The position numbers and the translations under genes are program-made. Under the pieces are notes generated by a model. It ran no database searches. It worked only from the letters and a program-made list of their open reading frames with translations, and was not told where the DNA came from. DNA of 64,000 nt, taken from Roseiarcus sp963798015. GTDB lineage: Bacteria > Pseudomonadota > Alphaproteobacteria > Rhizobiales > Beijerinckiaceae. Below are positions 19,600 to 28,696 of the stretch, piece after piece; the first letter of the stretch is position 1; the number at the start of each line of letters is the position of its first letter. The stretch spans positions 504,810-568,809 of the forward strand of contig CAWCSA010000002.1 of the NCBI GenBank assembly GCA_963798015.1, given 5' to 3'.

Positions 19600-20358
19600 A
19601 TGATTCCGCCTGTTCCCTGTGTCCTTAAGGTCGAGCGCCTGGAAAAATCGTTCGGCGACGTGCGGGCGGTGGACGGCGTCAGCTTCCACGTCGCCCCGGG
19701 CGAGATCGTGGGCTTGCTCGGCCCGAATGGCGCCGGCAAGACGACGACGATCAATATGATCCTAGGCGTTCTGGAGCCGAGCGCCGGCCGGATCGAGATC
19801 GAGGGCGTCGACCTCGCAGCCGATCGGACTAAGGCTTTATCCTGCACCAACTTCGCGGCGGTGTATGCGCCGCTGCCCGGCAATCTCACCGTCGAGCAGA
19901 ATTTGCGCGTGTTCGGCATGCTCTACGCCGTACGAGATCTGTCAGCTCGAATCGAGAAGCTGCTCAAGGTCTATGATCTCGTCCGTTACCGGCGGACCAA
20001 GGCGGGTGTTCTGTCGTCCGGCGAGCAGACCCGCCTCAGCCTCGCCAAGGCTATGCTCAACCAGCCACGGCTGCTCTTGCTGGACGAGCCGACCGCTTCG
20101 ATCGACCCCTCGAACGCACGCGACATTCGCGCCGGCATCGCCAAGTTTGTCGACAATGGACTCTGCGGCGTGCTGTGGACGAGCCACAACATGTACGAGG
20201 TGCAGGCTGTCTGCGATCGCGTGCTGTTCCTGTCGCACGGGCGGATTGTGCTTGAAGGTGATCCGAAGACGCTCCCCGAAGAACACGGCGCGGCGACTCT
20301 CGACGATCTGTTCGTCAATGTCGCGCAAGAAGCGCTACCGGACGGAGGCGGGCGATGA
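19600..20358 (+). CDS. ABC-2 type transporter ATP-binding protein
   Basis: A 252-aa ABC ATPase. Walker A is GPNGAGKTT, the signature is SSGEQTRLSLAKAM (a variant of LSGGQ), Walker B is LLLLDEPTASIDP, followed by the switch His in WTSHNM. It has the short architecture of NatA/NodI-type exporters. The stop overlaps the permease start (ATGA at 20355), so the pair forms one unit. Substrate unknown; such pairs export drugs, lipids or polysaccharides. Confidence 0.93.
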   Translation: MIPPVPCVLKVERLEKSFGDVRAVDGVSFHVAPGEIVGLLGPNGAGKTTTINMILGVLEPSAGRIEIEGVDLAADRTKALSCTNFAAVYAPLPGNLTVEQNLRVFGMLYAVRDLSARIEKLLKVYDLVRYRRTKAGVLSSGEQTRLSLAKAMLNQPRLLLLDEPTASIDPSNARDIRAGIAKFVDNGLCGVLWTSHNMYEVQAVCDRVLFLSHGRIVLEGDPKTLPEEHGAATLDDLFVNVAQEALPDGGGR

Positions 20359-21158
20359 ACGCCTCACGCATCGGCGCAATCGTGTTGCGGATGTTCTACC
20401 TCTATCGCGGCAGTCCGCAGCGCATCTTTCCCATCTTCATCTTTGTGGCGATCGATATTTTGGTTTGGGGCTTTTTGACCCGATACCTCAATTCGGTTTC
20501 GCACGCGGATTTCAATTTCGTGCCCGCCCTGCTCGGCGCGGTGCTCTTGTGGGATTTCCTGACGCGGGTGATGCAGCAAATTACGATGACCTTGTTCGAG
20601 GACGTCTGGACGCGAAACTTCCTCAATTTCTTCGCCTCTCCCTTGCGAACGTCCGAATATCTGGTTGGGCTCCTGATCGTCGCGATCATCACCAGCGGGT
20701 TGAGCCTTGTCGCCATGCTCGTGCTTGCGCAAATCGCGTTCGGCTTGTCCTTTCTCTCTTACGGGTTACCGATCGCCCCTTTCCTCATGGTGCTGTTCAT
20801 CACCGGTATCGCGCTCGGCATCGCCGCCTCGGCCTTGGTGCTGAGGCTCGGGCCCGCATCCGAATGGCTCATCTGGCCGATCCCGATGCTGATCTCGCCC
20901 TTCGCGGGCGTGTTCTACCCGGTGACCATCTTGCCTGGATGGATGCAGGCGATCGCGCTGATCCTGCCGCCCGCTTACGTGTTTGAGGGCATGCGCTCGG
21001 TCGTCGCCGGACAAGGCGCGCCCTGGGATCGGTTGGCGATCGGGGGGGCGCTCGCCATTGTCTACCTCGTGCTCGCTTGCCTGTTCTTCTTTGCCGTCTA
21101 TCGCGCGGTGATCCGCAACGGACTTATCGCCCGCTACAGCGCCGAGACGGTGAGCTAG
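20355..21158 (+). CDS. ABC-2 type transporter permease
   Basis: A 267-aa integral membrane protein with about six hydrophobic segments, starting by 4-bp overlap with the ATPase gene. The layout, with an amphipathic start and the late segment FAGVFYPVTILPGWMQAIA, is characteristic of ABC-2 permeases. It forms the membrane part of the exporter with the preceding ATPase; the ABC-2 fold is clear but the cargo is not. Confidence 0.9.
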   Translation: MNASRIGAIVLRMFYLYRGSPQRIFPIFIFVAIDILVWGFLTRYLNSVSHADFNFVPALLGAVLLWDFLTRVMQQITMTLFEDVWTRNFLNFFASPLRTSEYLVGLLIVAIITSGLSLVAMLVLAQIAFGLSFLSYGLPIAPFLMVLFITGIALGIAASALVLRLGPASEWLIWPIPMLISPFAGVFYPVTILPGWMQAIALILPPAYVFEGMRSVVAGQGAPWDRLAIGGALAIVYLVLACLFFFAVYRAVIRNGLIARYSAETVS

Positions 21159-21271
21159 GCCCTCTGTGGCGCTGCGGCGCGGACACCGTTCGGACACGAT
21201 GTGACACTAGCGATTCTCACGGGTCGGGAACGAATCGAAGCGCCGGCGGTTCTTCGACAATGAGGGGCTAA

Positions 21272-23581
21272 ATGTCGCAACGCCTGCACGCGGTCTTTGC
21301 TGCCATCTTGGTTCTGGCTACGGGTCTTCTTGAGCTGGCCGCGGAAGCTCAACAACCGGCGCCGAATCCCCGCATCGCTCTCGTCATCGGCAATGCGACC
21401 TATCGCGACGCAGCGTTAGCGACCTCCGCCAACGACGCAGGTCTCGTCGCGCAGACCTTGCAAGCGGCTGGCTTCGACGTGGTCGGCGCCCGCGACCTAG
21501 ACGGCCAATCGCTGCGAACGGCGTTTCGCGACTTTCTGCAAAAAGCGTCGGCGGCTGGCCCGGACCTGCAGGCCTTCGTCTACCTTTCCGGCCGCGCGGT
21601 TCAATATAACGGCGACAATTACTTCGTGCCGGTCGACGCTCAGATCAATCGCGACGCCGACGTGCCGATCGAAGCGATCCGCATTGCCGATTTCAGTCAC
21701 GCTCTCGCCGCGACGCCTGGAAGAGCGCGCATCATCGTTCTCGACGCGGCGCGCGCCAATCCATACGCAACTCAGGGGTCGCCCCTCGCGCCGGGGCTTG
21801 CTCTCGTCGATCCCGAGCACGGCGAACTTATCGCCTTCAACGCGGCCCCGGGCACCTTGGCCGGCGACGAGGAGGGCCCCTACGGAGTCTACGGCAAGAC
21901 GCTGGCCGGCGCGATCCGGCAGGGCGGCGTGGACATCGCCCAGGCGTTCGATCAGACGAGAGTTTCCGTCAACGCGGAGACGCAAGGCGCTCTGCTGCCC
22001 TGGAGCGCGTCCAAGCTCGGCGGTCCATTCTACGTCTTCGAGCGCGCCGACGACGCTCCTCCTCCGGCTCTCTCGTTCGCGCAAACGGAGCGTCGGCCCA
22101 TCTCCAGTTTTCCGGCCGCGGACGCTTACGCCGCCGCTGTCGAGCGCGACAGCATGAAGGGCTATCGCGAGTTCCTCGCGGCTTATCCGAACTCTGACCA
22201 GGCGAGACGGGTGCGCGCCATTCTCGCGGTTCGGCGAGAAGCGGCCTACTGGCGCCGCACTGTCGGCGCCGATACGCCGCGAGCGTATTGGACGTATCTG
22301 CACACCTATCCCAAGGGCCCGCACATCCCTGACGCGCGCCGCCGCCTTGCCATGCTTTCGGCCGGCTTCGAACCGCCGGCGGACTTTCGGCCAGAGGCTT
22401 TTGCGGATCTTCCGCCGCCGCCGCCGGACGAACTCGTCTACGATGACCGGCCCATCTACTCGTTTGACGATTTCGGACCGCCGCCTCCCCCGCCGCCGGT
22501 CCAATACGGCTACGCCGAAGACGACGATTGGCGCGACTTGCCTCCGCCCCCGCCACCCGCCGAAATTGGGCTGCTCCCGGTGTTGGGCGTTGCGCTTCCG
22601 ATCGCGATCGGCGCGGTCGCTTTCCATGGCGGTTTTCACCACGACGGCATCGCGCCGCGCGGGCAACCGCGGTTGCGTCAAGCGGCCTTCGCGCCGCCGC
22701 CGCTGCCAGCCAACATCAAACCGGTCGCGCCCGCCGCGCCGGTCGCTGTTGTGGCCGCTCCTGCAGCCAACGCGGCTGTCGTTAAGCCGCTCAGGCCGAT
22801 CGGGCGGCGTGACCAACCCGGGGGCCGGCCGGGAGGACGTGGAAAGCCGGGCGGTCCTTCGCCCTCCTCGGCGCCTGTTGCGCCGGCAAACCCGGTAGGC
22901 GCTGCGACCCCTGCCGCGCCGGCGCCTGCTGCTCCGGCCCAGGCGCTCAAGCCGCTTCCGATCCCGCCAGCGGCCGCCACTCCACCCGCCGCGGCCCTCC
23001 CGGCCGGGCCGAAGCCCCAAGGCAATGCTGTGCCGCCAGCGACGGCTACGAAGCCAGCTGCTCCAGTGGTTCCGGGCGGTAAGCCGCTGCCCGGCGCGCC
23101 TTCGCCAAACGCGGCGGGTCCAGCAGTCGCTCCCGTTGCACCGGCGGGGAAGGCGCGGCCTCCAGCAGCCGGCGCCGCGGCCGTCCCCGGCGGCAAGCCG
23201 TTGCCACGCCCGACGGCGCCGGCGGCCGCAGCCCAGCACGCTCCGGCTCCGCCGCCGGTGGTTCACGCCCCTGCGGCAGCGGCGGCAGCGCCGTCCGCGC
23301 TTCGTCCGGCTCCCGCGGCGATACGCGTCCCCCCGCCGCCCGCAGCTTCTCCCGCGCCTCATCTCGCGCCGGTGTCTCACGCACCCCGGCCACCTGCTCC
23401 GCCAGCGGTGCACGCGCCCCCGCCGCCGGCGGTGCACCCGCCCCCGCCGCACGCGCTTCCGCCTGCAGCGGCTGCGCCGCCGCCGGTGGTTCGTCAGCCT
23501 CCGCCGGTGGCTCGGGCGCCGCCGCCGGTTGCGCAACCGAAGGCGTGCGGAAGGCCCGGCCTGCCGCCGTGTCCGAAGTAG
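21272..23581 (+). CDS. Caspase-fold protein with lost catalytic dyad (pseudo-caspase)
   Basis: A 769-aa secreted or membrane protein. Residues 1-27 look like a signal peptide. Residues 33-250 match the bacterial caspase-like (peptidase C14) fold: IALVIGNATYRD, NDAGLVAQTLQAAGFDV and YNGDNYFVPVDA. Both catalytic residues are gone: the usual GHG histidine reads SGRAVQ (R108) and the usual DACR cysteine reads LDAARANP (A160). Residues about 294-365 hold two helical repeats of the YREFLAAYPNS type, then proline blocks, a hydrophobic segment at about 432-452, and a 300-residue Pro/Ala-rich tail. Probably a scaffold or sensor rather than a protease. Confidence 0.85.
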   Translation: MSQRLHAVFAAILVLATGLLELAAEAQQPAPNPRIALVIGNATYRDAALATSANDAGLVAQTLQAAGFDVVGARDLDGQSLRTAFRDFLQKASAAGPDLQAFVYLSGRAVQYNGDNYFVPVDAQINRDADVPIEAIRIADFSHALAATPGRARIIVLDAARANPYATQGSPLAPGLALVDPEHGELIAFNAAPGTLAGDEEGPYGVYGKTLAGAIRQGGVDIAQAFDQTRVSVNAETQGALLPWSASKLGGPFYVFERADDAPPPALSFAQTERRPISSFPAADAYAAAVERDSMKGYREFLAAYPNSDQARRVRAILAVRREAAYWRRTVGADTPRAYWTYLHTYPKGPHIPDARRRLAMLSAGFEPPADFRPEAFADLPPPPPDELVYDDRPIYSFDDFGPPPPPPPVQYGYAEDDDWRDLPPPPPPAEIGLLPVLGVALPIAIGAVAFHGGFHHDGIAPRGQPRLRQAAFAPPPLPANIKPVAPAAPVAVVAAPAANAAVVKPLRPIGRRDQPGGRPGGRGKPGGPSPSSAPVAPANPVGAATPAAPAPAAPAQALKPLPIPPAAATPPAAALPAGPKPQGNAVPPATATKPAAPVVPGGKPLPGAPSPNAAGPAVAPVAPAGKARPPAAGAAAVPGGKPLPRPTAPAAAAQHAPAPPPVVHAPAAAAAAPSALRPAPAAIRVPPPPAASPAPHLAPVSHAPRPPAPPAVHAPPPPAVHPPPPHALPPAAAAPPPVVRQPPPVARAPPPVAQPKACGRPGLPPCPK

Positions 23582-23699
23582 GCGCCTCGCTCGGTAGTTC
23601 GACCTACCTTGGCGCGTGGCCTCGCGTTCGCGCCGCAGGCGAGCGGTAATCGGCCGCGCAGCTTTGCAACACCAACGCGCGCCGTGCGAGAAGTCAGCG

Positions 23700-24176
23700 A
23701 TGGGAACGAGCACCCGATTTGCCGTCGGCGTTCATCTGTTGACTGCTCTGGCCGCCAATCCGGGCAAGGTCCTGCGTTCGGAGGATATGGCGGATAGCGC
23801 CAACACCAATCCGGTCGTGGTTCGCCGCCTCTTCTCGCTGATGACAGCTGCGGGCTTGATCCGCGCCCGGCTCGGTCCGGGAGGCGGGTTCGAATTGGCG
23901 CGGCCGGCATGCGACATCACGTTGCGCGATGTCTTCACTGTGTTGGAGAGTGTCGAGCTCTTTACCGAGCACCGGTCGCCTCCGAGCGCGTCCTGTCCGG
24001 TCGGGGCCCATATCCTTCCTGTTCTACGAGTCGCGACCGCACCCGCAGTCGAGGCTCTGCAAGAAGAGCTGTCGCGCGCTACAATTGCCGATTTAGCCGC
24101 CGCCGTGTTTGCCCGAAGCAGGCAAGCGCAGGGCGCAGAAACGATATCGTCTCAAGTGGCGCGCGGAGCTGAGTAA
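23700..24176 (+). CDS. Rrf2 family transcriptional regulator (YwnA-like)
   Basis: A 158-aa winged-helix protein starting MGTSTRFAVGVHLLTAL; the longer frame from 23616 adds only a basic tail. The wing region LIRARLGPGGGFELARP and the start of the dimer helix are typical of Rrf2. It has a single Cys (SCPVG) and so lacks the three-Cys cluster that binds Fe-S in IscR and NsrR, placing it with YwnA-type members. The GST gene follows 71 bp downstream on the same strand, a common regulator-enzyme pairing for electrophile stress. Confidence 0.87.
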   Translation: MGTSTRFAVGVHLLTALAANPGKVLRSEDMADSANTNPVVVRRLFSLMTAAGLIRARLGPGGGFELARPACDITLRDVFTVLESVELFTEHRSPPSASCPVGAHILPVLRVATAPAVEALQEELSRATIADLAAAVFARSRQAQGAETISSQVARGAE

Positions 24177-24247
24177 GATTGCGTAACCGGCATGGTTACG
24201 CTACTAGCTGCGCCGCGGCCTGACCGCCTGCTTCTCGGAGCCTTCTG

Positions 24248-24934
24248 ATGATCAAGTTCTATTATCACCCGTCGCCAAATCCGGCGAAGATCGCCCTATT
24301 CCTTGAAGAGGCTGGCCTCGAATACGAGCTTGTTCCGGTCGACACGCGCAAGGGCGAACAGCACTCGCCAGATTTTCGTAAGATCAATCCCAACGGGAAG
24401 ACGCCAGCGATCGTCGACGGCGAAGCGACTGTCTTCGACTCGAGCGCGATCCTGCTTTATCTCGCCGAGAAGACTGGGCGCTTCCTGCCTGAGAATACGC
24501 CGAAAGCGCGGGGCGAACTCCTGTCATGGATGTTCTTCGTCTCGAGCGGCGTTGGCCCTTATTCCGGCCAGTCGTTCCACTTCAATGTCGCCGCGCCTGA
24601 GAAGATCGAATACGCGATCAATCGATACAATTTCGAAACGCACCGGCACTGGAAGATTCTCGACGACCGATTGGCCGGACGGAAATATACGCTCGGCGAC
24701 GCCTACACGATCGTGGATATGTCGATTTGGGGTTGGAGTTCGGCTGCGCCTTACCTGTTGGGCGCCGAGACCTGGTCTAAGATGGCCAATGTGAAGCGGC
24801 TCGTCGACGAGATCAACGAGCGCCCGGCCGTCGCTCGCGTCAACAAGTTGAAGGAGAAGCACGCCTTCAAGCAAGAGTTCGACGACGAGGCCAAGCGGCA
24901 TCTGTTCCCGCATCAGCTCAAGAAGGCTGGCTAA
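24248..24934 (+). CDS. Glutathione S-transferase
   Basis: A 228-aa GST. The thioredoxin-like N-terminal domain starts MIKFYYHPSPNPAKIALFLEE and contains the glutathione-contact segments NPNGKTPAIVD (cis-Pro) and FDSSAILLYLAEKTGRF. The C-terminal all-alpha domain includes LGDAYTIVDMSIWGW, the usual N-capping Asp motif. It resembles bacterial Nu/YfcG-type GSTs. The preceding Rrf2 gene may control it. Confidence 0.93.
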   Translation: MIKFYYHPSPNPAKIALFLEEAGLEYELVPVDTRKGEQHSPDFRKINPNGKTPAIVDGEATVFDSSAILLYLAEKTGRFLPENTPKARGELLSWMFFVSSGVGPYSGQSFHFNVAAPEKIEYAINRYNFETHRHWKILDDRLAGRKYTLGDAYTIVDMSIWGWSSAAPYLLGAETWSKMANVKRLVDEINERPAVARVNKLKEKHAFKQEFDDEAKRHLFPHQLKKAG

Positions 24935-24955
24935 CTTCGCGCCTGCTTCGGCAGG

Positions 24956-25645
24956 CTAAACGGCCTTGCCGATCAGCGCGCCTATTCCCGCCGTCACCGC
25001 CATGGCGAGGGCGCCCCAGAAGCCGACTCTCAACGCCGGCTTCATCACCGGGGCGCCGCCGGCCCAGGCGCCGAGCGCGCCGAGCGCGATCAGAAAAACC
25101 AACGCGGCGGCGGGGACGGCTTTAACAATGTCGCCTGGCGGCGCGAGAAACGCCGCCAGCGTCGGCAGCGCGGCGCCGATCGAGAACGCGACAGCCGATG
25201 TGAAGGCGGCCTGGATCGGTTTGGGCTCAGCGCCCTCGCTCAAGCCCAGTTCGTCGCGCGCGTGAGCGGCGAGGGCATCCTTGGCCATCAGCTGATCGGC
25301 CACCGCTCGCGCCAGCTTTGGCTGAACGCCACGGACTTCGTAAATACGGGCAAGCTCTTGCTTCTCCGCGGATGGTTGGTCGCGGAGCGCGCGACGCTCG
25401 CGCGCCAAATCAGCAATCTCGGAATCGGCCTGGGAACTGACGGACACATATTCGCCCGCCGCCATCGACATTGCGCCAGCCGCCCATCCCGCCACCGCCG
25501 CGGTCAGGATTTCGGGCCGCCCACCGGCGGCCGCCGCAACGCCCATGATGAGGCTCGCGGTCGAAATGATCCCGTCATTGGCGCCAAGGACCGCCGCCCG
25601 CAGCCAGGCGGTCCGGTGGACGTAGTGCAATTCCGCTCCCGGCAT
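24956..25645 (-). CDS. VIT1/CCC1 family iron/manganese transporter
   Basis: A 229-aa membrane protein starting MPGAELHYVHRTAWLRAA at 25645; the longer frame to 25819 overlaps the helicase promoter region. The signature GANDGIISTASLIMGVAAA is the TM1 of VIT/CCC1 exporters and SMAAGEYVSVSSQADSE is TM2 with its metal residues. Then follows a short cytosolic helical hairpin (metal-collecting domain) and three hydrophobic segments. It should move Fe(II)/Mn(II) out of the cytosol. Confidence 0.92.
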   Translation of the reverse strand: MPGAELHYVHRTAWLRAAVLGANDGIISTASLIMGVAAAAGGRPEILTAAVAGWAAGAMSMAAGEYVSVSSQADSEIADLARERRALRDQPSAEKQELARIYEVRGVQPKLARAVADQLMAKDALAAHARDELGLSEGAEPKPIQAAFTSAVAFSIGAALPTLAAFLAPPGDIVKAVPAAALVFLIALGALGAWAGGAPVMKPALRVGFWGALAMAVTAGIGALIGKAV

Positions 25646-25762
25646 TTGCGGCGCCTCTCTCGCCCAATCGAATACCACGGTCACCGGAGTGAGGACTAGG
25701 CGACCGCTTTTGAGACTCCATCTCCCTTGCGAACAAAGCGCGAAACATGGTTGCGTCAACCC

Positions 25763-27832
25763 ATGTCGCTCGCCCTGATTCGCTCGAGCCCGGCCGTGGA
25801 TCTCAATCCCGAGCAGCAACTCGCGGTGGAGTATGGGGTCGGCGAGCCGAAAGGCTCAGGGCCACTGCTCGTCATCGCTGGCGCGGGCTCGGGCAAGACG
25901 GCGATGCTCGCGCATCGGGTGGCGGCTCTCATCCTCTCGGGCGCCGATCCGAAGCGCATCATGCTCGCCACCTTTTCGCGACGCGCTGCGGCGGAGCTAG
26001 GCCGCCGGGTCGAACGGCTGCTCGCCCGGCGTCTCGCGCCTGAGGCGGCTGCTGCCGCGACGCCGGCCTATGCGGGGACGTTTCACGCGATTGGCGCGCG
26101 GCTGTTGCGCGAATATGCGACGCGGCTTGGCCTCGATCCGCAATTCACCATCCATGATCGCGAGGATTCGGCCGATCTTATAAACTGGGCGCGCCATGAA
26201 CTGGGCGTCGGCGATCTGAAGGAGCGCTTCCCGACGAAAGCGACGTGCCTCACGATCTATTCGCGCGTCGTCAACGCGCAAGGCGATCTTAAAGTCACGC
26301 TCGGCAAATGGTTTCCTTGGGTCGCGCCGCATGAGGACGCGCTGCGCGGGCTGTTCGCATCTTACGTCGAGATGAAGCAGCGCCAGAACGTGCTCGATTA
26401 CGACGACCTCCTGCTCTATTTCGCCCAGATGCTGGCCGAGCCGGCGATCGCTGCGGAGATTGCCGCGCGCTTCGATCATCTGCTCGTCGACGAATACCAG
26501 GACACCAACGCGCTGCAGGGTGAGATCGTGCTGCGCTTAAGGCCGCTCGGACGCGGCCTGACTGTGGTCGGCGATGATGCCCAGGCGATCTATTCCTTCC
26601 GCGCCGCAACGGTGCGCAACATTCTCGATTTTCCCGCCGCGTTCGAGCCACCGGCGCATGTGGTGACGCTCGAGCGCAACTACCGATCGAGCGGCGCCAT
26701 CCTTGCTGCGGCCAATGCGGCTATTGCGCTTGCGCCGGAGCGCTTCGCCAAGACCCTTCGCACCGAGCGTCCGCATGGAGCCCTTCCCGCGCTGGTCACG
26801 GTGGCGGACGATTCCGACCAGGCCCGCTTCGTTGCGACCCGCGTGCTTGCCAATCGCGAGGCGGGCGCGGCGCTCAAGGCTCAAGCGGTGCTGTTTCGCG
26901 CTTCCCATCACAGCGCCGCGCTGGAGCTCGAACTCACCCGGCGCAACGTGCCGTTCGTCAAATTCGGCGGCCTGAAGTTTCTCGACGCCGCGCATGTGAA
27001 GGACGCGGTTGCGCTCATGCGCTTTGCCGAAAATCCGCGCGATCGGGTCGCGGGCTTTCGCGTCGCTCAGCTCATGCCGGGCGTCGGGCCGAAGGTCGCC
27101 GAGACCATGGTCGATGCTGCGGCGGTCGACGACGGCTTCGCGACCATGGCGGCGCTATCGATTCCGGCTCGAGCGCGGGACGGCTTTCTTGGCTTCGCCG
27201 ACCTCATGCGAAGGCTTGCCTCGCGCGCCGCGCCGTGGCCGGCGGAGATCGCCGACGCTGTCGCGTGGCTGAGCCCGCTGATGGAGACCCGCTACGACGA
27301 CGCGCGCGTCCGGATGGGCGATCTCGAGGCGCTCGAGCGCATCGCCGCCTCGTTCCCGTCGCGCGAGCGGTTTTTGAGCGAGCTTGCGCTCGATCCGCCG
27401 GACACGACCAGCGACGAAGCGGGGCCGCCGCTGAGAGACGAGGATTATCTCATCCTTTCGACCATCCATTCGGCCAAGGGACAGGAATGGCGCTCGGTGT
27501 TCGTGCTGAACTGCGTCGATGGCTGCATTCCCTCCGACCTCGCCACCGGCTCGTCGGAGGAGATCGAAGAGGAGCGCCGTCTGCTCTATGTCGCGATGAC
27601 GCGGGCGAAGGACGAGCTCGCGCTCGTCGTGCCGCAGCGCTTCTATGTCCACGGGCAGCCGCGCAATGGCGACCGAAGCGTGTACGCAAGTCGCACACGC
27701 TTCATCCCGCCGCCGCTTTTGAAGCATTTCGACCGACAGACTTGGCCCGAGGCCGGCGCCGCGCCGTTGCGAGCGGCTACGGATGGCCCACGGGTCGATC
27801 TTCAGGCGCGCATGCGGACGATGTGGCGGTGA
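25763..27832 (+). CDS. UvrD/Rep family ATP-dependent DNA helicase
   Basis: A 689-aa superfamily 1 helicase. Visible are the Q motif region LNPEQQLAVEYG, Walker A AGAGSGKTAML, motif Ia TFSRRAAAEL, the 2B insertion, motif II LLVDEYQDTNALQ, motif III VGDDAQAIYSFRAA, motif IV LERNYRSS, motif V TIHSAKGQEW and motif VI LLYVAMTRAKDEL. It is complete. The start is ATG 25763 (MSLALIRSSPAV); 25727 is an alternative. Its last 54 bp are repeated at 28566-28619. It acts in DNA repair or plasmid/replication-fork processing. Confidence 0.94.
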   Translation: MSLALIRSSPAVDLNPEQQLAVEYGVGEPKGSGPLLVIAGAGSGKTAMLAHRVAALILSGADPKRIMLATFSRRAAAELGRRVERLLARRLAPEAAAAATPAYAGTFHAIGARLLREYATRLGLDPQFTIHDREDSADLINWARHELGVGDLKERFPTKATCLTIYSRVVNAQGDLKVTLGKWFPWVAPHEDALRGLFASYVEMKQRQNVLDYDDLLLYFAQMLAEPAIAAEIAARFDHLLVDEYQDTNALQGEIVLRLRPLGRGLTVVGDDAQAIYSFRAATVRNILDFPAAFEPPAHVVTLERNYRSSGAILAAANAAIALAPERFAKTLRTERPHGALPALVTVADDSDQARFVATRVLANREAGAALKAQAVLFRASHHSAALELELTRRNVPFVKFGGLKFLDAAHVKDAVALMRFAENPRDRVAGFRVAQLMPGVGPKVAETMVDAAAVDDGFATMAALSIPARARDGFLGFADLMRRLASRAAPWPAEIADAVAWLSPLMETRYDDARVRMGDLEALERIAASFPSRERFLSELALDPPDTTSDEAGPPLRDEDYLILSTIHSAKGQEWRSVFVLNCVDGCIPSDLATGSSEEIEEERRLLYVAMTRAKDELALVVPQRFYVHGQPRNGDRSVYASRTRFIPPPLLKHFDRQTWPEAGAAPLRAATDGPRVDLQARMRTMWR
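27779..27832 (+). repeat. Direct repeat, copy 1 (end of the helicase gene)
   Basis: The last 54 bp of the helicase gene, including its stop codon. Matches 28566-28619 at 50 of 54 positions without gaps. Confidence 0.85.
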
Positions 27833-27868
27833 AACGAGTTCGGGCGGCGCATCCGATCCTCTTGCGCC

Positions 27869-28465
27869 CTACCAGGCCGGACGGCGCGCCCGGCCACTCC
27901 GTCGCCAAGCTACTGCAGCCAGTCCGGCGAAGCCGGCGAGCGCCAACGCCCACGTCGACGGTTCCGGGACCGGAGCTGTGACGTCGGTGGTTACCGTGCC
28001 ACTCATAGCGTAACCGGGGCCGGCGACCTGCGTGAAGAGAAACGTCACTTCGGACGCGGCCGGATCAAAACCTGCGGGTCCAGAGATGTCGCCTGTGGCG
28101 ATCATGGTCAGCGACGTGTTCGGAACCCCGACCACCTGCGTCTCGGTGAGCGCATCGGTAAATACGCCCTCGTCTGTCGTCCAGCTCAGGGTCAAAGACT
28201 GCCCGACTCCGATGGGGGCCGGGTTGGTCAGAACTGGAAGCGTTCCGAACAGCATAATTCCGGTGTTGTCAGTTACGATGTTGCTTATGGGCAGAAGGAC
28301 AAAACTGATCGAAGTCGCCGCCGCGATATCGACAGTGTCCGGCGTGACGGCGACGGAGGTAGTATTGAAATCCGTGTCGATCGTCGTTGCGGCGTTCGCC
28401 GCCTCGCTCGCGCACACCGCGAGAAAGGCGGCGGCGGCAATGGCCATCCTTGCGTAAATTTTCAT
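27869..28465 (-). CDS. PEP-CTERM sorting domain protein
   Basis: A 198-aa secreted protein. Start at 28465 (MKIYARMAIAAAAFLAV) gives a signal peptide ending near ANAATT; GGGGGGAT lies upstream. The C-terminus has VPEPSTWALALAGFAGLAAV followed by a basic RRSGRARR tail: the PEP motif, transmembrane helix and basic anchor recognised and cut by exosortases. The middle (about 145 aa, Thr/Ser/Ile-rich, beta-strand-like) is not a known domain. The predicted outcome is export and surface or EPS attachment. No exosortase gene is in this window. Confidence 0.88.
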   Translation of the reverse strand: MKIYARMAIAAAAFLAVCASEAANAATTIDTDFNTTSVAVTPDTVDIAAATSISFVLLPISNIVTDNTGIMLFGTLPVLTNPAPIGVGQSLTLSWTTDEGVFTDALTETQVVGVPNTSLTMIATGDISGPAGFDPAASEVTFLFTQVAGPGYAMSGTVTTDVTAPVPEPSTWALALAGFAGLAAVAWRRSGRARRPAW

Positions 28466-28565
28466 GCGATCCCCCCAAAAAACGCGCCCGACCTCGGCCC
28501 GGGCTCGTGCAAGTATTAACGCTTCCAACGCTTAAGCGCCAGCGCCCGCGCCACAGCGCGCGGCG

Positions 28566-28619
28566 ACGGATGGCCCGCGGGTCGATCTGCAGGGGCGCAT
28601 GCGGGCGATGTGGCGGTGA
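28566..28619 (+). repeat. Direct repeat, copy 2 (orphan helicase tail)
   Basis: 54 bp that read as the same C-terminus (ATDGPRVDLQGRMRAMWR then stop) as the helicase end at 27779-27832, but with no helicase gene in front. The PEP-CTERM gene lies between the copies. Confidence 0.85.
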
Positions 28620-28696
28620 AAAGCCCGGTACGTTTCCGCGGGCGCGGAGTGCACCCTGAGTTGACCACGCCGGCCCAATCGTGGAGTCACATCCGG

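Noticed and set aside
21497..23713. A 738-aa open frame on the minus strand opposite the pseudo-caspase
   Set aside because: Arg-rich and repetitive, created by the GC-rich Pro/Ala codons of the plus-strand gene; it has no start context or motifs.
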